From Paenibacillus phytorum (lineage in GTDB: Bacteria > Bacillota > Bacilli > Paenibacillales > NBRC-103111), in contig NZ_WHOA01000065.1 in the NCBI RefSeq assembly GCF_013141715.1, forward strand, positions 19,051 to 83,050: a DNA stretch of 64,000 bases, written 5' to 3'. Below the pieces are notes generated by a model that made no database searches, was not told the origin of the DNA, and saw only the letters and a list, made by a program, of their open reading frames with translations. The translations under genes were made by a program, and so were the position numbers. This document shows, piece by piece, positions 38,353 through 46,732 of this stretch (position 1 is its first letter; each line of letters begins with the position of its first letter).

Positions 38353-40041
38353 ATGAAAAAAAGAAGTCTGATGACGGTCTCATTCAGCACATTGCTCATG
38401 GCAAGTATTGTCGTAAGTGGTTGCACGAAGGATACGAAGCCGACGGTATCATCCTCACCTGAGACAAAAGCGACCGCAGCAGCGGAAGTCAAAAAAGTCG
38501 ATCCGTTAGGTAAATACGATCCTCCGATTGAAGTGACGACAGTTAGGCAGGTCGATGCGACATTTAAGTATGCAGAAGGCGACTCGATCGACAGCAACAT
38601 TTGGACGAAAATTTTCGAAAAGGATTACGGGCTCAAAGTAAAAAATCTTTGGACGGTAGACTCATCGCAATATCGACAAAAATTGAACGTTTCCATTGCT
38701 TCGGGTGACTTGCCGGATTTCCTCGAGGTCAATAAAGAAGAAATGCAAAGGCTTAATGAAGCCGGATTGCTTGAGGATTTGACAACCGTTTGGAAGCAAT
38801 ACGCAACCCCATTTGCGGTAGATGTGTTGAAACAGGATAATGGCATCGGTTTAAAGGCAGCAACCTTTAACGGTAAATTAATGGGAATACCAAGAACCTA
38901 CTCCAATGGAGGAGTCAGCACGGCACAAATGATCTGGGTCAGAACCGATTGGCTGCAAAAACTGAACTTGCCTGAGCCTAAAACAATTGAAGATGTCGTC
39001 AAAATTGCTACCGCTTTTGCTAAGCAGGATCCGGATGGGAACGGGAAGGAAGATACTTTCGGCTTCGGTCTTAATAAGGAATTATTCTCCGGCCACGGTG
39101 TAATTGGAGGCTTTCTAAACGGATATAACGCTTATCCGGAAATTTGGACGAAAGATGCGAATGGCAAACTTGTCTTCGGCTCGGTACAACCGGCAATGAA
39201 AGCAGGCTTGAAGCAATTACAGGAATTATACAAAAGCGGACTTATTGATAAAGAATTTGCTGTCAAAACAACGACGAAGGTGCAGGAGGATGTGGCGGCA
39301 GGAAGATTGGGTCTAGCTTATGGGAGTGTCGCAGATGGTGGATATATTCAAAAGGAAAACCATACGAAAGATCCAAAGGCACAGTGGAAAGCATATCCGA
39401 TAGTGTCCACGGATGGCAAAGCGGTCAATCCTCAATTGTTGGATACGGCTAATGTCTTTTACGTGGTGAAAAAAGGCGCTAAGCATCCGGAGGCTGCCAT
39501 TAAGCTCATCAACATTTATTTGAAGCATTTCTACGAAACCAACTATAGTCCGAATCCGAATCCATTTATTACGGACCCCAAGACCGGTATTTTACCAGCG
39601 AAATATGCTCCTGTGGTGATCGATCCGCTAAATACGAATTTAGAGGCTTTTCTCAAGGTACAAGATGCGCTTAAATCCGGCGATGGCAGCAAGCTTGGAT
39701 TTCCAGCGAATATTCATTTTGACAGGCTGACCAAATTCAAAGCGGGCGACGACTCCATGTGGTTCTCAAACGTTGTATTCGGAGCGGAGGGGTCATACAG
39801 TGTTATCAACCAATATAACAATAATAAGGTTGGCAAATACAATGACTTTGTTGGTGCTGCCACACCTACAATGGCGGAGAAGCAGGCTACGCTGAAGAAA
39901 ATGCAGGATCAAACGTTCACCAAAATTATTATGGGCGAGGTTTCAATTGATGAGTTCGATAAATTTGTAGTGGACTGGAGGAAACAGGGTGGTGACGCGA
40001 TCGAGAAGGAAGTTAATGATTGGTATAACAAAAATAAATAA
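38353..40041 (+). CDS. Extracellular solute-binding lipoprotein
   Basis: 562 residues with a lipobox (IVVSGC) after a short signal peptide and a Ser/Thr/Ala linker. Typical of large Paenibacillus oligosaccharide-binding proteins: VDSSQYRQKLNVSIASGDLPDF, then ADPDGNGKEDTFGF-like calcium-site region (KQDPDGNGKEDTF) and W-rich ligand surface (IWVRTDWLQKL, DDSMWFSNVVFG). A GAGGGGA ribosome binding site precedes the ATG. Delivers an oligosaccharide to the two permeases downstream. Confidence 0.9.
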   Translation: MKKRSLMTVSFSTLLMASIVVSGCTKDTKPTVSSSPETKATAAAEVKKVDPLGKYDPPIEVTTVRQVDATFKYAEGDSIDSNIWTKIFEKDYGLKVKNLWTVDSSQYRQKLNVSIASGDLPDFLEVNKEEMQRLNEAGLLEDLTTVWKQYATPFAVDVLKQDNGIGLKAATFNGKLMGIPRTYSNGGVSTAQMIWVRTDWLQKLNLPEPKTIEDVVKIATAFAKQDPDGNGKEDTFGFGLNKELFSGHGVIGGFLNGYNAYPEIWTKDANGKLVFGSVQPAMKAGLKQLQELYKSGLIDKEFAVKTTTKVQEDVAAGRLGLAYGSVADGGYIQKENHTKDPKAQWKAYPIVSTDGKAVNPQLLDTANVFYVVKKGAKHPEAAIKLINIYLKHFYETNYSPNPNPFITDPKTGILPAKYAPVVIDPLNTNLEAFLKVQDALKSGDGSKLGFPANIHFDRLTKFKAGDDSMWFSNVVFGAEGSYSVINQYNNNKVGKYNDFVGAATPTMAEKQATLKKMQDQTFTKIIMGEVSIDEFDKFVVDWRKQGGDAIEKEVNDWYNKNK

Positions 40042-40108
40042 ATAGGCAGACATGGGAGGTGAGGGCAACCTTGCCTCCTTCTGTCCTTGGGGTCTGGAGG
40101 GGAATTAT

Positions 40109-41008
40109 ATGGTAGGTAAAAAATGGAGAATCGGACTCCCGTTACATCTGATGCTCATACCAGGGTTGCTTGCAATCCTCATATTCAGCTATATTCCCAT
40201 GGTCGGAGTTGTGATCGCATTTCAGAAATACGTACCGGCCAAAGGCGTGTTCGGGTCCAAATGGATTGGATTGAACAATTTCAAATATGTCATGGATCTG
40301 CCAGACTTTTATCAAGTATTTTGGAATACCTTGTACATCGCCAGTATGAAAGTTGCCGTAGGTTTGATCGTTCCGGTCGTGATTGCCATTCTATTGAACG
40401 AGCTCCGCAAGGAAATCGTAAGAAGATGGGTGCAAACGCTCATTTATTTGCCCTACTTTTTATCATGGGTCATTCTGAGCGGTGTATTGTTGGATATTCT
40501 TTCACCTTCCCAGGGAATCGTAAATCAACTTTTGCAAGGAATTGGCATCAAGCCGATTTTCTTCCTTGGCGATAATAGATGGTTCCCTTTCACGTTGGTT
40601 ATCTCCAATGAATGGAAGGAATTTGGTTTCAGTACGATTGTGTACATTGCTGCCATTTTAGGCATCAATCCATCGTTATATGAAGCGGCTGTGGTGGATG
40701 GCGCAAGCCGATGGCGTCAAACCTGGCATATTACGCTTCCGGGAATGGCACCGATTATCGTATTAATGGCGACGCTTAGCGTCGGTAATATTTTGAATGC
40801 AGGATTTGAACAAGTATTTAATTTATATAGTCCCATTGTGTACCAGAGCGGGGATATTATTGATACCTTCGTTTACCGAATTGGTATGGTCGATGCGCAG
40901 TATGGTGTGGCAACGGCAGTAGGCTTATTTAAATCCGTGATTTCGTTCATCTTGATTTCTCTGTCCTATGTACTCGCTTACCGCTTTGCCAACTATAGAA
41001 TATTTTAA
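40109..41008 (+). CDS. Sugar ABC transporter permease, LplB type
   Basis: About 299 residues, six predicted membrane helices, start PLHLMLIPGLLAILIFSYIPMVG and EAA loop LYEAAVVDGASRWRQTWHITLPGM. The ATG at 40109 has GGAGGGG upstream; the longer frame from 40052 adds 19 residues unlike the family. Forms a channel with the next gene. Confidence 0.9.
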   Translation: MVGKKWRIGLPLHLMLIPGLLAILIFSYIPMVGVVIAFQKYVPAKGVFGSKWIGLNNFKYVMDLPDFYQVFWNTLYIASMKVAVGLIVPVVIAILLNELRKEIVRRWVQTLIYLPYFLSWVILSGVLLDILSPSQGIVNQLLQGIGIKPIFFLGDNRWFPFTLVISNEWKEFGFSTIVYIAAILGINPSLYEAAVVDGASRWRQTWHITLPGMAPIIVLMATLSVGNILNAGFEQVFNLYSPIVYQSGDIIDTFVYRIGMVDAQYGVATAVGLFKSVISFILISLSYVLAYRFANYRIF

Positions 41009-41021
41009 GGAGGAGATCATC

Positions 41022-41906
41022 TTGGTCGAGCGAATGACATGGTCACGAAAATTGTTTGTTATATGCAACTATATGCTGCTTATCGCGCTTGCTGGCATAT
41101 GTATATTACCGCTTTTCTATTTGCTGGCTCTTTCCTTCAGTTCAAATAATGCCGCTGCTGCGGGTATGGTTAAGCTTTGGCCGGTTGATTTTACATGGAA
41201 AGCCTATGAGTTCATATTAAGCAAGCCGGAATTTACTCATTCTCTTCTCGTAACGCAACAGCGGGTGTTGCTCGGTGTTTCACTTAACATGGTATTGACG
41301 GTTCTGGTTGCTTATCCGTTATCGAAGGAATCGACCGCATTGAAAGGAAGAACCTTTTATGTGTGGATCTTTGTATTCACGATGCTGTTCAATGGCGGCA
41401 TCATCCCGCTATATATGACCATTCGCACACTTGGCTTACTGGACTCGATCTGGGCTCTAGTTCTGCATCATGCGGTGCCGGTATTTAATATTGTGATCCT
41501 GCTTAATTTCTTCCGAAGTTTGCCGAAGGAATTGGAGGAAGCGGCCTTGATGGATGGTGCGAGCCATTGGAGAATCCTTTGGAGCATTTATGTCCCGCTG
41601 TCGGCGCCATCGCTTGCAACTGTGACATTGTTCTCAACGGTTGCACAGTGGAATTCTTGGTTTGACGGTATTTTATTTATGAACTCTCCGGAAAATTATC
41701 CGCTGCAAAGTTATCTGTACACGGTTGTAGTTGGACTCGAAACATTGATGAAGAGCACGACGGATCTAGAGCTGATTAATCTGGTTTCGGATCGAACGGC
41801 GAGAGCGGCACAAATTTTTCTCGGCGCCTTACCGATTCTGCTGTTGTATCCATTCTTGCAGCGTTATTTTACCAAAGGAATTGTGATGGGGAGTGTGAAG
41901 GGATGA
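41022..41906 (+). CDS. Sugar ABC transporter permease, YtcP type
   Basis: About 294 residues, six predicted membrane helices, EAA loop LEEAALMDGASHWRILWSIYVPLSAP, and end LLLYPFLQRYFTKGIVMGSVKG. The TTG at 41022 was chosen: AAGGAGG lies 8 nt upstream; the frame from 40968 would run into the preceding gene. Its stop overlaps the next start by 4 bp (ATGA). Confidence 0.9.
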   Translation: MVERMTWSRKLFVICNYMLLIALAGICILPLFYLLALSFSSNNAAAAGMVKLWPVDFTWKAYEFILSKPEFTHSLLVTQQRVLLGVSLNMVLTVLVAYPLSKESTALKGRTFYVWIFVFTMLFNGGIIPLYMTIRTLGLLDSIWALVLHHAVPVFNIVILLNFFRSLPKELEEAALMDGASHWRILWSIYVPLSAPSLATVTLFSTVAQWNSWFDGILFMNSPENYPLQSYLYTVVVGLETLMKSTTDLELINLVSDRTARAAQIFLGALPILLLYPFLQRYFTKGIVMGSVKG

Positions 41907-43000
41907 GCAACGACGTTAGTAAATTAGACTCAGCTTTGAGGGTCGATGTCAATAATAATGAAGCTTGGAGATGGTACTCACCTCTTAAGGAGCCATTTCG
42001 TGTTACGGGACTGCCTTGGCTTAAACAAGATGGTGTCTACCGCAGGTTGCCATTAAAGCCGGAGTATCTAATTCGATCGGAAATGGATCGGCTAGCGAAT
42101 TTTACAGCGGGCGTTCAAATTCACTTCCAGACGGATTCCCCGAAGCTATCTGTACGAGTTGTTTTGGCCGACAAAGCGAATATGTATCAAATGCCGGCTA
42201 CTGGACAATGCGGCGTAGATTGTTACATTGGTTCACACGGAGAGCAGCAATTTGTAAACGTCACTCGTTTCGAACCTGCGCTTTCGGAATATGAAGCCAT
42301 TCTTTTTGAATCGTTTGGAGATCAAATGAAAGAGATTACGTTGAATCTTCCTTTGTATATGGGTGTGAAGGAAATGTGGATCGGGATTGATCCATCCGCT
42401 TCGGTTGCTTGTTCCCCAGGCTTCGTTTCTGACAAACGAGTCCTTATCTATGGTACGTCCATCACGCATGGAGCTTGCGCATCTCGACCGGGAATGGCTT
42501 ATCCCAACATCTTGAGCCGGATGTTTCCTCTTGAGTTTGTGAACCTCGGATTCTCGGGGAATGCTCAGGGGGAACCAGAATTAGCCCAAATCATCAGCGA
42601 AATCTCCGACCCTGCATTGCTTGTATTGGATTATGAGGGGAACACGCCCAGCACGGAACGTCTTAGAAAGACACTTCCTGAGTTTATTCGAATTTTTCGG
42701 TCTAGATATTCCGAAGTACCCATTCTGGTCATTTCACAAATCCGGTTGGCGAGGGAGGCGTTCGACGTAAACATGCTTCGACAACGGGAGGAGCGAAAGC
42801 AATTCCAGCAGGAAACGGTAGAACGATTGCGGCAAAGGGGAGATCAACATATCTATTTCTTCAACGGAGAAGAGATGCTCGGATTAGAATACGGGGAATG
42901 CACGGTAGATGGCATTCATCCGTCCGATTTGGGGTACAAGAGAATAAGCGAAGCGCTAAAACCATTGCTGGAAAAACTTTTACTTCCTTACTTCAAATGA
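41903..43000 (+). CDS. Two-domain SGNH/GDSL esterase
   Basis: 365 residues. An N-terminal beta-sandwich (1-160) is followed by an SGNH domain of the GDSL_3 type: VLIYGTSITHGACASRPGMAY (nucleophile in G-T-S), NLGFSGNAQGEPELA (block II Gly and oxyanion Asn) and TVDGIHPSDLGYKRI (catalytic Asp and His). This layout is known from carbohydrate and acetyl-xylan-type esterases. No signal peptide. ATGA overlap with the permease means the esterase is made with the transporter, consistent with deacylating imported sugars. Confidence 0.88.
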   Translation: MSNDVSKLDSALRVDVNNNEAWRWYSPLKEPFRVTGLPWLKQDGVYRRLPLKPEYLIRSEMDRLANFTAGVQIHFQTDSPKLSVRVVLADKANMYQMPATGQCGVDCYIGSHGEQQFVNVTRFEPALSEYEAILFESFGDQMKEITLNLPLYMGVKEMWIGIDPSASVACSPGFVSDKRVLIYGTSITHGACASRPGMAYPNILSRMFPLEFVNLGFSGNAQGEPELAQIISEISDPALLVLDYEGNTPSTERLRKTLPEFIRIFRSRYSEVPILVISQIRLAREAFDVNMLRQREERKQFQQETVERLRQRGDQHIYFFNGEEMLGLEYGECTVDGIHPSDLGYKRISEALKPLLEKLLLPYFK

Positions 43001-43069
43001 GGTTTTCCTTCAAGTTCCATTAGGCAGATGAATAACGGTGCAGTATCATTTAGCGTAGGGTGATAAAAA

Positions 43070-43915
43070 ATGTTCATTTCTCCTATGCTAGCGTACGACG
43101 CAAAAGATAATAAACCATTTAACAGTAAAAATCATATAGCGGAATTAAAATTAGATGGTCTAAGATGTATTATTTCCAATATGGATAAACTCTATGTTTA
43201 TACGAGTCATAATAACTTGATCACAAATAAATTCCCAGAGTTGTATAAATGCCCCCTGCCTGAAGGAACAATACTTGATGGTGCATTAATGATTATTGAT
43301 GAGCAAGGAAAACCAGACTTTGAAGCCATGTCGGCCAGGTTTTTATCAAGTAAAAACAAAACACCTGTGATATTCTGCGCATTTGACATCTTAAGATACA
43401 AAGGAATTGACGTCACGGGTCTAAATTTACTGGGGCGTAAAGAACTGTTGGACAAGGCGTTCATTGAAACTGAGAATTATAAAAAGGTTAAAGTGTTCGA
43501 AGGGAATGCAGTAGAATATTTTGAGCAGGTTCGCGGGCGGGGACTTGAGGGCATCATCATGAAATCTAAAAAAGAAAATTCCAAATACGAAATAGAAAAA
43601 CGCTCCAAACAGTGGCAAAAAGTGATCAATTGGACTTATGCGGATGTGTACATATCCGGTTACAGAAAAAATAATTTTGCCTTATTGGCCTCTATTGATG
43701 CAGCTGACGGCTCCAAGTTCCCTGTCGGGGTTATAGAGTCCGGTGTAACACCAATTCACCAGACAGCTTTAGATAGTTTGAAGAATCGCTTAGTATTCAA
43801 GGAAGACAAGAATTTTGCTTATATGGAACCACGAATCATGGCAAAGATTAAGACAAGGAATTGGAGCAAAAACGGAAAACTTCGGTCCCCAGTATTCATA
43901 GAATTCGTTACCTGA
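43070..43915 (+). CDS. ATP-dependent DNA ligase family protein, motif residues missing
   Basis: 281 residues, the size of small phage/LigB-type ligases (adenylation domain about 1-190, OB-fold 200-280). Motif I is present as ELKLDG with nucleophile K27. Motif IV reads EGIIMKSK, and SKYEIEKRSKQWQKVINW follows as in this subfamily. Two positions deviate: motif Ia has YTSHNN where the family has T/S-R-H-N-N (S46 in place of Arg), and motif III reads LDGALM where LDGE is expected (A72 in place of Glu). Both residues are essential in studied ligases, so sealing activity is doubtful. TAGGGTG lies upstream of the ATG. The gene is unrelated in function to its neighbours. Confidence 0.85.
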   Translation: MFISPMLAYDAKDNKPFNSKNHIAELKLDGLRCIISNMDKLYVYTSHNNLITNKFPELYKCPLPEGTILDGALMIIDEQGKPDFEAMSARFLSSKNKTPVIFCAFDILRYKGIDVTGLNLLGRKELLDKAFIETENYKKVKVFEGNAVEYFEQVRGRGLEGIIMKSKKENSKYEIEKRSKQWQKVINWTYADVYISGYRKNNFALLASIDAADGSKFPVGVIESGVTPIHQTALDSLKNRLVFKEDKNFAYMEPRIMAKIKTRNWSKNGKLRSPVFIEFVT

Positions 43916-43919
43916 GCAT

Positions 43920-43972
43920 AAAAAAAGACTGAAATCACCAAGGAGGAAGTGGTGGTTACAGTCTTTTGTTTT
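43920..43972. terminator. Bidirectional terminator between convergent genes
   Basis: AAAAGACTG-AATCACCA pairs with TGGTGGTT-CAGTCTTTT. There is an A-run on the left and a T-run on the right, so it serves the ligase (plus) and the spore protein (minus). Confidence 0.8.
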
Positions 43973-43993
43973 GCTTACACATCACCAAAGGAA

Positions 43994-44212
43994 TTAGCGT
44001 CTAATTCCGCCGGTTAGTTGTTGTTCGGCCAGTTGAACTAATCTTCGCGTAATGTTACCGCCGATTGCGCCAGTATCACGAGTAGCCATGTAGCCGTAAT
44101 AACCATCTTGCGGAATTTGAATACCTAATTCTTGAGCGACTTCATATTTCATTTGATCAAGAGCTGCTCTTGCTTGTTGCACGACTAATGTATTGCTGTT
44201 TCTTCTAGCCAT
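43994..44212 (-). CDS. Alpha/beta-type small acid-soluble spore protein
   Basis: 72 residues. The sequence contains both SASP signatures: YEVAQELGI, which holds the GPR protease cleavage site, and GYMATRDTGAIGGNITRRLV for DNA binding. It saturates spore DNA and protects it from UV and heat, and is degraded at germination. The ATG at 44212 was preferred over GTG at 44221, because AAGGAG lies 8 nt before the ATG but touches the GTG. A sigma-G-like promoter lies upstream. Confidence 0.95.
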   Translation of the reverse strand: MARRNSNTLVVQQARAALDQMKYEVAQELGIQIPQDGYYGYMATRDTGAIGGNITRRLVQLAEQQLTGGIRR

Positions 44213-44242
44213 TTGATTCACTCCTTTTTTGTGGTGTAGGAG

Positions 44243-44271
44243 TATTTTGTGGATTAAATGGTTTTTTATTC
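44243..44271 (-). promoter_or_regulatory. Sigma-G-like promoter of the spore protein gene
   Basis: On the minus strand GAATA (44267-44271) and CAAAATA (44243-44249) are separated by exactly 17 nt, matching the forespore sigma-G pattern GHATR-N17/18-CATNNTA except for one base. Confidence 0.65.
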
Positions 44272-44322
44272 ATCTTACAAAAATTATTTTCGCAAAACTC
44301 ATGAAATCATCTCTTTATATTC

Positions 44323-44351
44323 TTGACCTCACAGTCAACTATGTGTATGAT
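44323..44351 (+). promoter_or_regulatory. Sigma-A promoter giving a leaderless tetR message
   Basis: TTGACC (44323-44328), 17 nt, TATGAT (44346-44351). The ATG of the TetR gene begins seven bases after the -10 box, exactly where transcription should start. No ribosome binding site lies between. Confidence 0.65.
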
Positions 44352-44357
44352 TCACTT

Positions 44358-44939
44358 ATGAGCAGACCAAGAGAATTTGATGTTGATAAAGTATTGAATC
44401 AGTCGATGGAAGTTTTTTGGGCCAAAGGTTACAAAGCAACCTCATTCGAAGATCTCACCAATAAGACTCATGTCAAAAAACAAAGTCTGTATGGCGTCTT
44501 TCAAGACAAACGCTCACTCTTTTTAAAAGCACTTGCCCTGTATCGAGCGCAGAATCTCGATTCACTTCGAGAAATGGTCGATCGCGGCGGGTCGCCAACG
44601 GAAATTCTAGACACCGTAAAATCCGCTTCACTTTGTTCGAAAAACGAAGATAGCCGCAACGGATGTCTAATGGTGAACACAGCGTTGGAGTTTGGAATGA
44701 GCGATGAGGAAGTAACCAAAGAAGTTGAAAAAATGTTTAGTGACGTCCAGCTTGTGCTTGAGGAAGTGATTAGTAAAGGGCAAGCAATAGGAGAGATTAC
44801 GACACGCTTCACAAGCATAGAATTAGGAGCCTTCTTGGCTAATGCCTTGCGCGGTACCCGTATTCTAGAGAAAACAGGGGTGCCTGTGGAACAAATCGAA
44901 ACCATTCTAAATACCTCGTTTGGATTATTAAAAAAATAA
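44358..44939 (+). CDS. TetR family transcriptional regulator
   Basis: 193 residues. An N-terminal TetR HTH (about 8-55: LNQSMEVFWAKGYKATSFEDLT, then KQSLYGVFQDKRSLF) is followed by a C-terminal ligand/dimer domain. The ATG at 44358 begins the conserved MSRPREFD start; upstream ATGs in the frame give unnatural extensions. There is no Shine-Dalgarno sequence, and the promoter places +1 at the ATG. It is divergent from the spore gene, its target is not evident, and no efflux pump is adjacent. Confidence 0.88.
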   Translation: MSRPREFDVDKVLNQSMEVFWAKGYKATSFEDLTNKTHVKKQSLYGVFQDKRSLFLKALALYRAQNLDSLREMVDRGGSPTEILDTVKSASLCSKNEDSRNGCLMVNTALEFGMSDEEVTKEVEKMFSDVQLVLEEVISKGQAIGEITTRFTSIELGAFLANALRGTRILEKTGVPVEQIETILNTSFGLLKK

Positions 44940-44988
44940 AACCGAATGCGCTTTTCAGTATAGAAGAGCAGGCGCATTAGATTCCATA

Positions 44989-45027
44989 CACGGCGTTCAC
45001 TCCTTGGGGTGAACGCCGTTTTTTCTT
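44989..45027 (+). terminator. Rho-independent terminator
   Basis: ACGGCGTTCAC and GTGAACGCCGT form a perfect 11-bp stem with a T-run directly after it, about 50 bp after the tetR stop. Confidence 0.88.
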
Positions 45028-45295
45028 AATGTATAGGAAATTATGATAGATGCCGATCTGTGGATAAGTGTTGTAAAATGAAAACGGAAATGGAAGGGAT
45101 ACTTGTTGAGAGGCAGTCCCACGGGGACGTGAATACAGAATTACGGATATCCTCTAAAACCTAAAAGGAACGTCAGGGTGATCTTCCCAGCCGCTCCTTC
45201 TACTAAGTAGCCAAACAATAATTCTTAATCCATCTGTGAACATATTCTCTTATATTTGTTCCCAAACTCAACACGTACTGACATCACCAGATTTT

Positions 45296-45482
45296 AGCGG
45301 AACGTAGAAGCTTTATTTTTCTCAAAACGGCGTAATTCACGTTTTCGCGGAACGAGGAGCCTCTATTTCCCGCTTTCGAGGTGGAAAAACCGATAATACG
45401 CCAAAATAGCGCCCCTACGTTCCGCGTGCGGGTCCCGCATCGACATAATCACCGAATTAACGGCTCCTCGTTTCCCGCGATC
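45296..45482. repeat. Four mirrored GCGGAACGnAGnnGC repeat units
   Basis: Two direct units (GCGGAACGTAGAAGC near 45298, GCGGAACGAGGAGCC near 45352) are followed by two inverted ones (GCGCCCCTACGTTCCGC near 45408, GGCTCCTCGTTTCCCGC near 45463). Each unit continues into a CTATTTT-like run. The arrangement is roughly palindromic over about 185 bp, with units 50-57 bp apart. No ORF lies inside; it looks like a dispersed intergenic repeat. Confidence 0.55.
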
Positions 45483-45645
45483 CTAAGAGTTGCAACCTAA
45501 ATGTTCGAAATCACTCCATGACCACTTTTTTACTGAAAGAAACATATGGGGTTCTCTCAATCATAATCTAGTATCAGAAGATTTGGACAAGACGACGCGG
45601 CGCTATACCCGATTCCAAATAAATTTTACGAGGAGTGATTGAGAG

Positions 45646-45741
45646 ATGAACAAGAATAAAGCAAGAATAGCCTACCGTTTCGATCCACAAGAAAATCAAC
45701 ACGTAGAGCATCGCGAGTACCTGATCAAGAGGAGAAAGTGA
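45646..45741 (+). CDS. Small ORF or truncated gene, unknown
   Basis: 31 residues, MNKNKARIAYRFDPQENQ followed by HVEHREYLIKRRK. GAGGAG lies about 12 nt upstream and the composition looks coding. It reads like the N-terminus of a longer protein cut at TGA; the next frame stays open for about 40 codons, which would fit a frameshift. Function unknown. Confidence 0.35.
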   Translation: MNKNKARIAYRFDPQENQHVEHREYLIKRRK

Positions 45742-45850
45742 TACCTCCGAGCTTAATCATCATGGATGCGCGGGACTGTCTGCCGAGAAGTCGATTTACG
45801 GCTCCTCGGACTCTGTCGACGAGCTTCGGCTCGTGCTATAAGATTTCTTA

Positions 45851-45879
45851 TTGACACAACCGCTGGAAAAAGATATATT
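45851..45879 (+). promoter_or_regulatory. Sigma-A promoter of the zinc uptake operon
   Basis: TTGACA (45851-45856), 17 nt, TATATT (45874-45879). It lies about 145 bp upstream of znuC, with Zur-like boxes downstream. Confidence 0.7.
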
Positions 45880-45888
45880 CTTCAGTGT

Positions 45889-45909
45889 AATAAGTAATTA
45901 TTACGATTT
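45889..45909 (+). promoter_or_regulatory. Candidate Zur box 1
   Basis: The right half TAATTATTACGATTT matches the Bacillus Zur consensus AAATCGTAATNATTACGATTT. By my count 17 of 20 defined positions agree. It begins 10 bp after the -10 box, so bound Zur would block initiation or early elongation. Confidence 0.7.
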
Positions 45910-45981
45910 ACCGGCAACAATGCCTAATAAATTACTTGTAGTTTAGGTTTCGACATAGGAATCGAGGATAGTCACAATCTC

Positions 45982-46002
45982 AAATCGTAATTTTTACATA
46001 TA
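45982..46002 (+). promoter_or_regulatory. Candidate Zur box 2
   Basis: AAATCGTAAT forms a perfect left half of the Zur consensus. The right half is weak, giving about 15 of 20 positions. It lies just before the znuC ribosome binding site. Confidence 0.55.
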
Positions 46003-46024
46003 AAATCGAAAGGGGTTTGTTCAT

Positions 46025-46732
46025 ATGCTAGTTGCCTCCATGGACGAGGTGGAATTCGGTTACAATGACGTCCCTTGTATTCAAGACGCGAGTGTAGAGA
46101 TTCAGTCGGGTGAATTTGTAGCTATAACGGGCCCCAATGGCGCAGCCAAATCGACCTTGCTGAAATTACTTCTTGGCTTGCTTGATCCTTGGAAAGGGAG
46201 TATTTTCTTGTCCTCGACCAATAAAGAGGGGACGAAGCTGAGAGTGGGTTACGTATCACAGCAAATCTCAGCCTTCAACAGTGGATTCCCTAGCACAATA
46301 TTGGAGTTTGTCCAATCAGGTAGATATGCTAGCCGCTCCTGGTTTCGTAAGCTCGACAAAGAAGATGAAGTGCAGACGGAGAGAGCACTACGTCAGGTTG
46401 GGATGTGGGATTTGCGCAAGCGCAAGATCGGTGAGCTCTCTGGCGGCCAAAAGCAGCGTATTTGCATCGCCAGAGCGCTTGCACAGGAACCCGATATGCT
46501 TGTTCTCGATGAACCGACAACAGGGATGGATCAGGATAGCCGCTTTGGCTTCTACGAGTTGATGCATCATCAAGTGAAAGCTCATGGGCGAACCGTTGTT
46601 ATGGTGACGCATGGCCTTGCCGAGGTCGCTCCCTATCTGGATCGTATCATTGAGCTGGAGAGGAAGGAGGATGGCGGATGGAAATGCTGCACTACGACTT
46701 CATGCAGCGGGCATTTTGTGCCGGTGGGTTAA
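46025..46732 (+). CDS. znuC: Zinc ABC transporter ATP-binding protein
   Basis: 235 residues. ABC signature LSGGQKQR, Walker B MLVLDEPTTGMD and H-loop VTHG are intact. The Walker A reads GPNGAAKST: the glycine before the catalytic lysine is alanine (A41-K42). It drives high-affinity zinc uptake with the permease and lipoprotein encoded next. AAAGGGG lies upstream of the ATG. The last 55 bp overlap the znuB start. Zur boxes upstream and the downstream gene set support zinc over manganese. Confidence 0.9.
   Translation: MLVASMDEVEFGYNDVPCIQDASVEIQSGEFVAITGPNGAAKSTLLKLLLGLLDPWKGSIFLSSTNKEGTKLRVGYVSQQISAFNSGFPSTILEFVQSGRYASRSWFRKLDKEDEVQTERALRQVGMWDLRKRKIGELSGGQKQRICIARALAQEPDMLVLDEPTTGMDQDSRFGFYELMHHQVKAHGRTVVMVTHGLAEVAPYLDRIIELERKEDGGWKCCTTTSCSGHFVPVG

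Larger units (their letters stand above)
44940..46024. other. Gene-poor stretch: terminator, mirrored repeats, small ORFs, zinc promoter
   Basis: Besides the elements listed separately, a 28-codon frame at 45078-45164 (MKTEMEGILVERQSHGDV then NTELRISSKT) has no ribosome binding site. A CGAGC-TTCG-GCTCG hairpin lies near 45820. No standard-length gene is present. Confidence 0.5.

Noticed and set aside
45296..45482. CRISPR array or rRNA/tRNA fragment
   Set aside because: Units are mirrored rather than direct, and no tRNA or rRNA structure is visible.
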